This document shows, piece after piece, positions 11,288 through 23,300 of a stretch of DNA of 64,000 bases (positions within the stretch are counted from its first letter, which is position 1; each line of letters begins with the position of its first letter). Location of the stretch: contig JAJEKV010000777.1 of the NCBI GenBank assembly GCA_021234155.1, forward strand, positions 28,570 to 92,569, read 5' to 3'. This DNA is from Isoetes taiwanensis. Its lineage: Eukaryota; Streptophyta; Lycopodiopsida; Isoetales; Isoetaceae. The notes under the pieces were generated by a model, which was not told the DNA's origin, did not search any database, and worked only from the letters and a program-made list of their open reading frames with translations. Position numbers and translations under genes: made by a program.

Positions 11288-14200
11288 ATGGAGACCAGAT
11301 CTGTATCAGCAATTCTGAAGCCTCCTATGTTTGATGCAAAGGGTTTCAAGGCTGGAAGAAATCTATGAAGTTATATCTAATGGCAGAGGATGTCTGGGAT
11401 ATAGTGGATAGGTCTGAAACTAAACCAGAGAATGTTGTGACAGCTGCTCAAATCAAGCTTCAAAAGGATTGGCAACGTCGTAATAATAGAGCAATGGCTT
11501 GCATATGTATGTGTCTTTCCAGAGCTATAGTCATGCAAGTAGATGTGGATCAGAGCAGCTATTCTCTTTGGATTTGGCTTGAAGATAAGTATGGCACCAA
11601 AACAGAAGGTGATGCATTTATATACACATATTAGGAATTGCAAGTATGTGGAAGGAGCTGATCTGAATACACACATAAATCAAATGACGGAGATGTTGAT
11701 ATGTTGGCAGCAACGGATTCCAAGTATGCAGTTCCAGAGGGGCAACAAAAGCTCTAGTTATATGCTTCTCTTCCAAATTCATGGGAAACCTTTGTTGATT
11801 TCTTGACAGCTCAAAATAGTCTTTCAAGAGATGAAGGAGATGCGCTTGAAAGGCAAAGTGGAGGATTCCAAGCCATCACAAGCTATGCTTGCACGAGGGA
11901 GGCAAGACAAAAAGCCTCATTACAAAAAGCAGTAGGATGGAAAGGTGGAAGGATGAAAAGGAGCACATCCCAAGAAAGTTTATGCAGTCGATTGTCCAGA
12001 GGAAAAGAACAAATCAGAGAAAGCACACCTAGTTGAGGCATATGTCATCAAAGGAGAGGCTTCTCTTGTTATCAAATCAGACCGGAGTCTCAGAATTAAA
12101 GGGGAAGCTTATGTTGTGGAAACAAGTGCATGTGTTGCCGCTGGAAAGAAGGTTCTTACAGTGGATTCTGCATGCACATTAGTGATGCTGAAGGATATGG
12201 ATATGTTCTCAAGTTATCAAAGTGACGAAAGTCTGGTGCAATTGAGAGATCACAGTGAAATTAAAGCACAAGGAATTGGTCAATATCATTTCACACTATT
12301 GAATGGTGAAAGTATAGTGCTTCCAAAAACCTTACATGTCCCGGAATTGCGGAAAAAACTTTTGTCAGTTGCATGTGCAGCATATGCTGGTCTGCAAGTT
12401 TTCTTTGATGATAAGGAAGTTCTTTTCTTGAATAATGCATGAATTGAAGGGGATATAGTGGCCAAAGGCTCAAGACATGGCAATTTGTATGAGCTGGAGG
12501 TGTCTGATCCAAATCAGACCCTAGTAGTATCAGCCAAAGAAAAGGAGAAAGTGCTACTTTGGCACAAAAGGTACGGTCATGCTAATGTTTAGCTTTAGAA
12601 ATAATGCAGCGGAAGAACATGGTTCATGGCAGACTCGAATCTTTGTGAAGCATGCATCCTTGGTAAGCACCCTCGCAGATCATTTGCAAGTATAGGCAGC
12701 AGAGCTAAGCAAGTGCTAGAGCTTGTCCACTCAGATCTTTGTGAACCAACATAGGTGTCTGCCGCATTGGTAAGGCAATATATTTCATCACGTTCATTGA
12801 TGATTTTAGTCGGAAAACAATTGTCTATTTTCTAACCAAGAAACATGATGCTCTTGAGGCTTTTAAATTGTATAAAGCATGTGTAGAAAATCAGACAAGG
12901 AAGTGGATCAAGCAGTTGCGCACTGATGGTGGTGGAGAGTATCTTAGTGATCTCTTCCATGATACATGTGACCAGGCAGGGATCCAGCGCCAATGCACAA
13001 CGAGGGCTACACTCCTCAACAAAATGGTGCTGCGGAGAGGAAGAATCACACTTTGTGCAATGCGACAAGAAGTATGCTTGCTGAAAGTCATTTGCCAAAG
13101 TATTTTTGGGCTGATGCAATTGTTGCAACAGTTCATGTGCAAAATAGATTGACCACAGTTGCATTGGATAATGAGATGACTCCAGAAGAAGCTTGGTTTG
13201 GAGAGAAACCGGATGTTTCTCATTTGCGCGCCTTTGGATGTACCGCTTATATACATGCACCTGAGCATTTGCGCAGAAAATTTGATGCCCGTAGCACCAA
13301 ATGCACTTTTATTAGCTATGCGCCTAATCATATAGCATACTTGTTGTGGGATCAGGAGCGGAGAAGGTATACACCAACTCAGAAGTAGTTTTTGATGAGT
13401 CAAATTCTATGTGTATTGATCCACTTGCAGATGGAAACTTCATTCAAGACAAATATCTTGTTCTTGATGATCCTCCACTCGTTGAGCTTCAAGATTTGAG
13501 GCTGGACCAGCAGCAAGATATGCCTTTACCAGTGGATCTGCAACAACACATCAATGATGATCCACCTCATAATCAAGTTCTTCCTGATCCTCGGTTCATT
13601 GAAATGCCCCCCCTCCTCTGCTCAACCTTTGCCACCACGTAGCAGAACACATTCTCGTAAAGTTCTTGAAAATGATGAACTTAGTTTGGTTGAATGGTGT
13701 TGCTTGGCAGTGCAAGGTGAACCAGCAAGCATTGAGGAAGCATGGGCTTCCTCCAAGCCCACATTGGAAATAGGGCGGTGAGGTAGAGCTCGCGATCCAT
13801 GGATGCAAACCCGGTATGGGAACTTGCTGATTTGCCCATTGGCGCGAGTGGATTGCAAATGGCTATTCAAAAAAAAGTACAAGGCTGATGACAGCCTTGG
13901 CAAGTATAAGGCTTGGCTAGTTGCTCGAGGTTTCAGCCAAGTCAAAGGTCTTGATTACGATGAGTCTTTTCACCGGGCATGAGAATGAATAGCTTGCGTG
14001 TTTTGCTTGCCTTAGGAGCCAAATTGGATTGGGAAATTCATCAAATGGATGTGGATCGGCATTACGAATGGAGATCTTCTTGAGGACATCTATATGCTGC
14101 AACCTTCAGGTTTTGAAGTACCCGGCCAGGAAAACAAGGTATGTAAACTCTGGAAGGCCATTTATGGCTTAAAGCAGGCATCTTGTATTTGGTACAAGAA

Positions 14201-15115
14201 GTTTGATGATGCACTTAAGCATGAAGGATTTCAACTTGCTACAACAGATTCTAATGTTTACATCAAGTGCATGGGAGGTATGTATTTGATTTTAGTGCTA
14301 TATGTGGATGATATGCTTGCAATGGGCAGCAATCTTCTTGATGTTCAAGCACTTAAATCTAAACTAACTAGCAGGTTTAAGATGAAAGATTTGGGTGCAA
14401 CTAGCTCTTTCTTGGGTATGCAGATACATCGTGATAGGAAGAAGAGGCTAATTCATTTCAGTTTGAGCAATTTCGCATGGCAGATTGTAAGCATGTTTCC
14501 ACGCCACTGGAAGCTGGCATAAAATTATTTGAAGATGAACCTGTTTGTGACAATGTGCAGTCATCTTCTCTACCATATAGGCAGCTTGTTGGGAGTTTGA
14601 TGTATCTCATGACCATAACACGACCTGATCGTCGTTTTGCTGTGCTTGCATTGAGTTAGTTTAACCACTGTTATGAGTTAAAGCATTGGCAGCTAGCAAA
14701 GCGTGTTCTTCGCTATTTGCAAGGAACAAAATTCTCATTCCACTACAGGTAGCACATGAATGTTTTATGGAGGTGCAGTAGGGTGGATAAGCAAAAAGCA
14801 ATCTGTTGTAGCACGATCTTCAGCAGAGGCAGAATACATTACTTTATCTACTGAACTTGCAGATCTTGTTTGGTATAATCGTTTGCTTGATGATGTTGGT
14901 ATTTCTGCGCAGCAGCCTATTCATGTTTATGTGGACAACCAAAGTTGCATGAAAATGGCAGAGCGTCCAGGACATCATCCTCGGACAAAGCAGCAATCAA
15001 TTCATTATTCTACTTGCCCACTGGTGCAATGGTTGCAGATATATTTACTAAGCCACTGGGTACACAAAAGTTTGTACAATTTAGATTAGCACTTGGTGTT
15101 ATACCATTTCAGTAG
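11288..15115 (+). pseudogene. Copia gag-pol polyprotein remnant
   Basis: ATG at 11,288 opens a UBN2-type gag (about 11,288-12,000) with frameshifts. The protease motif normally DSGA reads DSAC near 12,155. The GAG-pre-integrase motif WHKRYGHAN is at about 12,560. Integrase shows HSDL (about 12,730), TDGGGEY (about 12,920) and NGAAERKN (about 13,025), the three acidic catalytic positions, but in different frames. RT has LVARGFSQ (about 13,920), KAIYGLKQAS (about 14,155) and YVDDM (14,301). RNase H has ARSSAEAEY (about 14,810) and ADIFTKPLG near the end. Stops and shifts split it into at least ten pieces; several stops fit CGA-to-TGA decay. Confidence 0.93.
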
Positions 15116-15132
15116 CTTCAGATTATCCAGCT

Positions 15133-15141
15133 AAAGGGGAG
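15133..15141 (+). promoter_or_regulatory. polypurine tract
   Basis: AAAGGGGAG directly abuts the 3' LTR start and would prime plus-strand synthesis. Confidence 0.9.
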
Positions 15142-15429
15142 TGTTAAAATTCAAGTTGTACATTAGAGTACATTAGATACATTAATGTACATTAGAGTAC
15201 ATTAGATACATTGAATTACATCATGTACATCTCTGGCCTTTGGTCTTCTGTTTTCGGTGGTTGACCTTTCAGTGCCATTTATTCCATATATTTATAGATT
15301 ACATGCAATACAGAGAATATCCAGATTGTTCCTATTCTATTCCTATTGTGTCTCTTCCATTCTTTTTTCGCTTTGACTCACTCTGTGCTGCAAGTTTGTA
15401 TCAATCCATAGCTGATATGTTTTTCAACA
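15142..15429 (+). repeat. 3' LTR of the Copia element
   Basis: It begins TGTTA and ends TTCAACA, is collinear with the 5' LTR over its whole length, and is followed by the AAGTA duplication. Confidence 0.95.
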
Positions 15430-15440
15430 AAGTATTCAGT

Positions 15441-15462
15441 GGGTAAAAGCACGCTGTGGTGT
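15441..15462 (+). repeat. left terminal inverted repeat
   Basis: It starts GGGTAAAAGCACGC and is preceded by CAGT (15,437-15,440). Homology with the right end decays after base 22. Confidence 0.93.
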
Positions 15463-16429
15463 TCCAATTCGGCTGTCCCCCCTGTCCCCCCAAAATGTGG
15501 CGTTGTATCCACCACTAATTATGGCACTGCTCAGCTGCCGTTATTTAAGAATAGAGTTGGGGGAAATTCTAATTTCAAAAACTAAAATTCAAATTCAAAT
15601 TCCTATTCTTTGGCCCCTTCCTGTTCTTTGTCTACGTCCTGTTCTTTGGCTCCCTCCCTGCTGCAAGCTCCAATCCATTGTGGATATGGATGTCAATGAG
15701 GTAATCTGTCCACAAACTGGCATTTCAGACAGGAGAAAACGAAGAAGAACCAAGGAACAAGAAATGTTGAAGAAAAGACGGCAGAGGAAAAGAAGAAGAG
15801 AAGAAAAATTGGAGCTTGCAGAATTGGCAAAAGGATCCGGTTCATCAAGAAGTGCAAGCAGTAAACGCCGTATTGTCCTTAATTTGCTAACGTCTTTCTA
15901 TAAACAGACCAGAAGAATGGAGGATAGCACGAAGAAAGAAATTTTACTTGATTTTTTGAGGGATATAACATTGGAAAAATTCATAGGTGAAGAATTAAAG
16001 GATTTGGAAGCCAAGAGCATCGTTATAAGGAGCCTCTGGGACTCCATGCAGACTGTCAAACTCTCTACCAGCAATGACTGCCTAGCAGCCAAGAATAGCT
16101 GCCTTGCAATGTCTGTACCATGCCATGCAGATTCTGAAACAAGTGACAAAATCAGCCAGCGAGATCTTGGAAAGGTATTAGGTGTTCACCCAAGAAACCT
16201 GCAAAAGGCAAAGAAAAAAAGGGAAGAGATCGATTACAATGGTGGGAAATGGGTTTCTTACAAGAGGGCTAAAAGATTCGATGCAATTTCAGATGAACAT
16301 ATAGAAAAGATTCAAAAATTTTGGATTGAGAACACCAGAGTGTCTCCTAACACAAAGGATGTTAGAACTAGAAGATTGGAGAGAAATGTAAGAGAAGAAC
16401 ATGCTGCCCACTATCTGGAGGAATCACAT

Positions 16430-18293
16430 GTTAGTTTATTTCTGTTATTCATGTTTTCTTAGTTATGGTGCTTAGTGTGGTGGTTATTGTGTTGTACAGT
16501 GATTGTGGTGTACTGTATGCAACATGTGAATTGTGTGTAGTTGATTCTAGTCTGAAATGCAATATTTAATATTTGGAATATTATTAGAACATGATAGAAT
16601 TGAGTACTCCTTTACTGGGTGTGTGTACAGTCTAAAAATATTTGAGAATGTTAACTAACTGATCCTGAGATACAAATTTTTGTTGAATAAAAATAATTTT
16701 TGTCGATTCAAGCACGACTTCCGTTGGAAAGTATGATATATTAAAAAAAGGATCTTATAAAATTTGGCTTTACAAAATTTGGCTTTCCATTGAAAGCTCT
16801 GTACTCGAGAACTAAATTTACATGTATGATTTCCTAAGCAACAGGAAATGCTGGTATGACTGGCTCGAGAACTGGTGCATCCAAAATTATTGTTTTCTGC
16901 ACTAAACCATCTAAGCTTTTCTGCGGTCATCCCAATTTAACAGATGAGGTTTGCCGGTGCTTCCTCGCATCCCCCCGGTGGTAAGGCACGCAATTTGCCA
17001 TTAAAACCCGCCAAGGCGAGTCGAGCGGACAAGTGACAGAGAACAAATATACCAGCTGCCCTTGTAGCAGCATGTAACATAAGCTCATGGACCTTGTCTA
17101 AGAGCTCTCTTCCTGATAATCGACTCCAAGCATAGCCATTGAAGGCCCGGCATCCATTCGTTGTATGCCTTTAGGTTGGATTCGAATAAAGCCAAAGAAG
17201 GTGGATTTAGGCATATCCACCTTGGAGATTGATCATGAGCCCCGTTTAACATGTGTCGAATGCCCTCCTCGCCACCCTACAATAGCCGTGAGTGTCCTAC
17301 CATGTTGCCGAATGAACTTGTTGAATTGGCTAATTTGGAATGAAACGCCAAAAATCGACGTAGGAAGCAGGATTTAGGACCCGTGATCCTTTTCTAATGA
17401 TTAGAAGAGGAATGTAATTATTATCGTGGTGTCTGAATTTCAGAAGTGTTTATGAGAGCGGGGCTAAGCAGATTTTTTATGTCGGGGCTAAATAGGATAA
17501 AAGTTGGTGTGGTGTGGTGTGGGTTGCGTTATGTCCATGGTGTCATGTGGGTGTGTGCATGTTAATGTATGATATCGTGGATTCAATTTTATTTATTCCC
17601 CCTCACCCCACCACACCCCATCTATTCCACCACCATAGACTACCACCACATCTTTTGCGACCACCACATTACCACCACATGCACACACATCCCACCACAT
17701 CCCACGCCACACCCCTCCACCACCACCACCACACTCCACCACCACCACATCACACCACAATCCACAACACCACACCACACCACCACCACTACACCCCCCC
17801 ACCACACCACCACCACCACCACACTCCACCCACACACCACCACGACCACCACACCCCCCACCACCACACCCACCACACCACATCATACCACCACACACCA
17901 CTACACACACCACCACCACCACCCCCCACCACCACGCCCCATCACCACACCACACACCACTCCACCACACACCACCACCACCACCCCCACCACCACCCCC
18001 ACCCCCACCCCCACCACCACACCACACACCACTCCACCACACTCCACCACCACCACACCCCACCACCACCACACACCACTCCACCATCCCCCACCACCAC
18101 ACTCCACCACCACTCCACACTCCACCATTTGGTGTATGGTGTGTGGTGAATGGTGTGGTGTGTGATGGGGTGTGGTGTGGGTACACAACACTAAGGTGCT
18201 CGTTCTGGTGAATATGATGAGTGTGGGGCATGGTATGGTGCATGGTTTGGTGTGGTATACACATCCTAACAGTTTAGTGTTCATTTCATGCAG
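16430..18293 (+). other. transposase intron containing a GTG-CAC-GTG sandwich
   Basis: This 1,864-base intron is defined by GTTAGT and TGCAG and by protein continuity across it. The first kilobase is unremarkable. From 17,503 to 17,560 the plus strand is GTGTGG-rich, from 17,599 to 18,128 it is almost pure CAC/CCA, and from 18,129 to 18,260 it is GTGTGGTG-rich again. The transcript could fold into long GTG:CAC stems. The His/Pro/Thr-rich open frames here are repeat translations. Confidence 0.8.
17599..18128 (+). repeat. (CAC)n-like low-complexity array
   Basis: About 530 bases of CACCAC, CCACCC and CACACC with almost no G. It is imperfect, so it is not a simple slippage microsatellite. Confidence 0.95.
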
Positions 18294-20380
18294 ATGCTAT
18301 TGTTCAAGAGGTTTCTGGACCAACATCCAGAAATTAAGATTCGTCTTCGAGCTTTTGAGAAGCTAAAACCCTGGTTTGTTGTGAAATTGAAGGACTTCAA
18401 TAGTTGCTGTTGCATTCAACACGTGAGGATGCAAATGCTAGTGGATGGACTCAATGGGATGAGAACCAAACATCCGAAGAATTGCACTTGCACCTGCGAT
18501 GTTTGTAGATCACATGAACTTGGTCAATGGGGCACACCAAGCATAAAAATTGCAAGTACTGAGGAAGCTTGTGGAGATCTATATTGTGTCCAAAGAGTAA
18601 ATTAGATGAGTTTCACAAGAAGGCGTGCATCCTTGGAGATTGTGAGCTGTGTGGAATCAAGAAGTTTCAGACCTGTCCCATGGAAGGAAGTGGCAGTAAC
18701 AGGAAAGTGAAATGGGAGTACATTGACTATGAAAAAAGACAACGTCTCGAGTTCTGGTAGGAGACTGACTCATCAGTACAATGAGACAGAACCCAAGGAG
18801 CTTCTGGATAAACTGAAAGAGCGTCTAAAAATCTTTCCACTGCATAATTTCAGGTACCAATGGTAGGCAAAACAGTTTAAGGAGCTTCGAGAATCTCCCG
18901 GCCAGATGCATGTCTCGGTAGAGTGGATTTTGCAGAGAACTATACATTCAAGGAACAAGAGGAGGAGCAGTCGATGCGCTGGGTCAATAATCAGATTACC
19001 ATTTTGGTTCAAATAACATATCAGTATGACTCAGTGGCAGATGAGATTATCAAGGAAACACATTACTATGTATCGATATAGGGGAACACGATACTTTGTT
19101 TCGCGGCAACACCGCTTCATGAAGCACCACAAATATCCGGGAGCGAAAGGAAGGGTTCCAAAGAGACATTATGTGTTTTCTGGATGAAAAACATCTCAAT
19201 TCAAGGCTTCTAGACCATTTTACTTTGTGGCTAGGTACACAAAGCATTAATCGATGTCTATATGATGTGGATTTTTTTGGTTCTAACCACGGGAAAGGTG
19301 AACACGATGGCAAAGCTGCTGAGTTGAAGAGATGGTTAAGACAACTGCAATTAAAATACAGCAAGATAAAATTGGGTAATGCTCATGAAGTGGTAGAAGT
19401 TGCCGAAGAGATGTTTATTTGTGGAACATCCGAAAGTGGATGAACACATCCGAAACCAAGAAGAGGAAGAATATAAAAAGGTTCTTTGGGAAGTCAAGGT
19501 GGAGGATATAGATAGAAAGAAAGCATGGGGTGCGAGAAAGGATTTTTGGACACTAGGCAAAATCCATTGTGTACATGCATTCAATCTGAATCTCCATTGC
19601 GGTTGCACACGAGGGAACTTTCATGCTTCCGCCTTCGCTTGGATGGCATGTGGGACAGTTGTGTGAACAAGCACCACGCTGATGATTGGAAACTTCAAGT
19701 TATTGTACCATCCTCCAATGTGCATGCCGACATTGAGGACCGTAAATCCAACAGTCCTTGTTCTCCTCCAATCCCACGATGTTAGCAGAGGCACTTAGAG
19801 TTGGTGATAATTTTGCCGCTGCTGTTCAAAGGGAATGATGAGGGTTCTGAATTTTGGATTACGATGTGCACAAAACCAAAATGGATAGTGGAAAAGACTT
19901 CCAACTCAATGGAACATGGTATCTCGCCGGTGATAGTGTCATAGAAGGTATGTATTACAAGAAGGGCGCAAGATCAACCGCCGCCTATGATCTTTGCAAG
20001 AAAGAAAGACGCTTTAGGCATAGTATTCACAACACGATCCGTGCAATCGACTTCACATGACACCAACTAAACGCCAAAACAGACTGTATATAGCTGGATC
20101 CTTTAGATGAGGAGAAAATTTTACTGAGAATTTACCCAAGTTCTTTTCGATGATGATGAAATGTAAAACCATTCGTAGTTTTTAACTCATGTGAAGTTTT
20201 GTGCTTCAATTTGTGAAAATGAGTTTGTCTTGATTTCTTTGAAGTTTTGAATTCTTCTGAAACACTTGATTCCTTTGTTTGTGAGATGAATTGAATATGA
20301 ATTTTCATTGAAATGAATCGAGGTTACAATAACAATTATGTACATAAGAAAGATATACAGTGATTTAAGTACGAGGTGAC

Positions 20381-23300
20381 TCATGCATGCACCCCAATAC
20401 ATATGTTCCTCTCAGTTCCAGTTTTTGTTGCTTCTAATCTTAAAACTTCAAGCATGAACACTCTAACATCAACTAGATCCTGGTCTGAAATGTCCACAAC
20501 CTGCAGTTAACCACACTTTGTCAATAACAGAGTTTGGTTTGTCTGCTGCACTTAAGTTGACTTACTAGATCAGGCAACAATATATTCACTCCTTTCAAGT
20601 ACCCCCTCACAAATTTGTGCATAAACGAACATACGGCAGGGCCACATGAATGACCATCGGTTTGAAGAGGCGTTCTGGAAATTTTCACAACATCTGAGGT
20701 TGTAAAGCTGAAATTATTGTGTCCAAGCAATTCCAGGAACCTGCACTCAAAGTTTGTTGTCATTGTGCCATAACAGCAAAATGCAATGAGCAAGCACTAA
20801 CCTCTCAATATGTCTGCTTCTGCCATGCAAGCTCGAGCTATCAAAGTGATATATCCCTGGTTTAGATCTCAGGCGTAGACACGCTGCGGGTTTTACAATA
20901 AAATAAAACAGTCCAAATTGATGTCCATCACAAGTGCAAAAACATGTAATTGGCACTTATCCGCATTCACATGTTTCCTTATTGTTTTGTAACTATTTGT
21001 GTCCTTGGACAATGTCGAAAGTGAAAAAAGAGGGTCAAAGAAATGAAAGGGGCTGGCTCATTCCTTGAGAATCAAGTAGTATTCCATGTATCCGCAAACA
21101 TATGCATATCATCCGCACAACTCGATGATCACAAATCGATGAAAGTATCACCTTGAGAAGAGGAGGACCAATTCATCATTGAACCCACAGATCGCTTCCA
21201 AAATTTTGATGTCTGTGGAGCTAATCAATTACAGTTTCAGTTCCACTCAAAGACCACTTCCGGATGTGTATTTGGCTTTAGATAGTCGTGGACCGGCCAA
21301 GCTCTATCATCTCTAGTTCTAAACACACACGAGAACATTTGCTCACAATCCATTCAAATATTTTAAATCGAAAAAGTATAACACATATCATAGAAATTTT
21401 TTTACTTATATTGACTTTCAAAAAGTTTTTACAAGATTCATTTATGAAAATACTTGTCGAGCATTTTCATGCGCTTGCGCTGACTCTTCGTAATCCCACA
21501 TGTTCCACATTTGATGTTCCTTCACATAAGCCGGCACACTTTCTGCACCCGTAAGTCCCTCCTACCATGGTTTGAGTTGCTCCAAAAGGAAATTGGAATC
21601 CAACCCGTCGGGAGCAAAACTATTTGGACATATCATTGTTCTACCGGGTTGGCGTAACCCTTATATCGGCCGTCATCTATCAACAATGTGTTTGTCACCG
21701 GTATCTCCAAAATTTTCGGGTACACTTTGGATGATCCATAAGGAAAATTGGCTTATTAACCACTTTTAATTTTGTGTTGGCAAATCATCCCGATTCCAAA
21801 AAAAAGAAATCTGCCCTTATATTCAAGCAAAGAACTTTCTCATCAACAAGTCAACATTACTCTTAGCCATGCCGACCACAATGCAATCTCAAATTTTGAA
21901 AAACACCATTCTAAGAACTCCCGTAATCCAGGCCCGAAACCGCTAACTTTGATGGTTCAATTTCTGGATGGTCACTTGCCCTACCGATGGGGGATCCTCT
22001 CTTTCAAGTCATAAAACTTGCCTAAAACCCCATTAAAATCCGAACAAGGAGAATTTGGGTTAACCTCTTGGTTTTTCTTGGTTGAGGTTGTATTGGACTC
22101 GTTGGAGCGCCTCAGATCTTGTCCGTAACCCGGGGTTTCTTTTGTCAACTTCATCACCCGTGATCCCATTTGGCTCATGTTTAGCACCAAAACTTTTTTT
22201 TCGGTGAAAGGACCCCGCATTTAATGAATCTCAAGGGAATTAATTTCCCCCCCTAAATCAGATGCACTAGGAATCTCTTCAGTAATGGCTTCCGGTTGTA
22301 GGTAGCATTTATCTCTCAAAGAACATAATTGAAATGAGGAAGACCACAAAAATATACAAAAAATAAATCATGTATGTGGCATCGGTATTTTACTTGATGA
22401 TGATCGATGATTGCTTTGACTATCCAAATTTCGTTTTGGAGTCTCCACGCCGTCAGCAGCTTGGATTGACTTTGGAGTATCAAATGGGGTGAATTCTAGG
22501 TACAACCGGGAGGTATCTTGCAGTCTCATAACTGATCGATGCATGGATAACTGTTGGATATCCTTGGTCTCAAATTTCTGCAATTCTGCAAACACTAAGT
22601 CAGTAGACCTGCGGACAACATCAAGAAACATTAGTTAAGGCACTTACTTGTGTCTATTGGTTCTTGTGGTACCACGAACACCAAAAGCCAAAACCATGTC
22701 TCGGGCCATAATGTGGGCAATAACGGGACTGCAGCTAGGTTCTAGAGTGTCGCAAAAACAAATTCAAAATCAATAGAGTCTTTAGACGAGGGTTAGAGAT
22801 GATAATATTTACCTCAAATGGTGTGATAGACATGGAATGTGATACTGGTGACTGTATTCTGCTATCACAACTGGCAACATTTTACCCTCCCATTTCAGAC
22901 AACGTCCACAAAATGGACAACCTTCATCACCCTCTTCTTACGCCTCGGCTTCTCAGAAGCATTGGAAGTGCAGGATCTAAAGGAGTGTCATGACCACTCA
23001 CGCCGAAAAATCTCAAATCTTTGCATTCGAGGTAGCAGCTCCAGCAGAAGTCTTCACATGCCTTTAGCTCAATTTCAGCCGCTAATTCCTTCTTTAATTG
23101 TTTCAGCCCAGTGCAACATTGTACCATTTAGCTCTTCATCCTTTAGTTAGAAACACAACCCGAACACCCTCCGCCGCTGGATTTCTTTGCCATGATTGAT
23201 TGCCATCCATTGTAAATCAGCTCTAACTCTCGATGCTTTATGCTCCATCAACTCAATCTTTCTTTTGATATTATTTTTCCTATCCTCGCTTGCTTGCAAT

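Larger units (their letters stand above)
10907..15434 (+). mobile_element. complete, decayed Ty1/Copia LTR retrotransposon with TSD AAGTA
   Basis: The element proper is 10,912-15,429 (about 4.5 kb). It is flanked by the perfect 5-bp duplication AAGTA (10,907-10,911 and 15,430-15,434). LTRs of 279 and 288 bp, a PBS complementary to initiator tRNA-Met and a polypurine tract are present. The order gag-protease-integrase-RT-RNase H is that of Copia. The coding region is broken by many frameshifts and stops, so the copy cannot be autonomous. Confidence 0.97.
15686..20135 (+). pseudogene. DDE-type transposase of the DNA transposon (spliced, decayed)
   Basis: Exon 1 is 15,686-16,429; the donor CAT|GTTAGT and acceptor TTCATGCAG| at 18,293 join phase 0 into exon 2 (18,294 to about 20,135). 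Exon 1 encodes a very basic nuclear-localisation-like N-terminus (RRKRRR, KKRRQRKRRR), then a region ending WIENTRVSPNTKDV...HYLEES. Exon 2 continues LFKRFLDQHPEI, a Cys cluster (CCCIQH, CTCTCDVC), CxxC-type CELCG, then DFAENY (18,926), an FSxx..TSQFK block (19,176) and FFGSNHGKGEHDG (about 19,275). A C-terminal Cys region (LSCFRLRLDG, about 19,615) and a YY...KF-type tail follow. From memory, DFAENY / FSDG..SQFK / HGKG..DG mark a transposase family seen as multicopy uncharacterised proteins in animals and green plants; the acidic residues would form the DDE site. Here the second block reads FSG-stop, so the Asp is lost, and at least four frame changes occur (first near 18,600). Not active. 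Confidence 0.8.

Noticed and set aside
17514-18264. Long His/Pro/Thr-rich and Gly/Val/Trp-rich open frames on both strands
   Set aside because: They are translations of the CAC/GTG array inside the transposase intron and have no non-repeat sequence.
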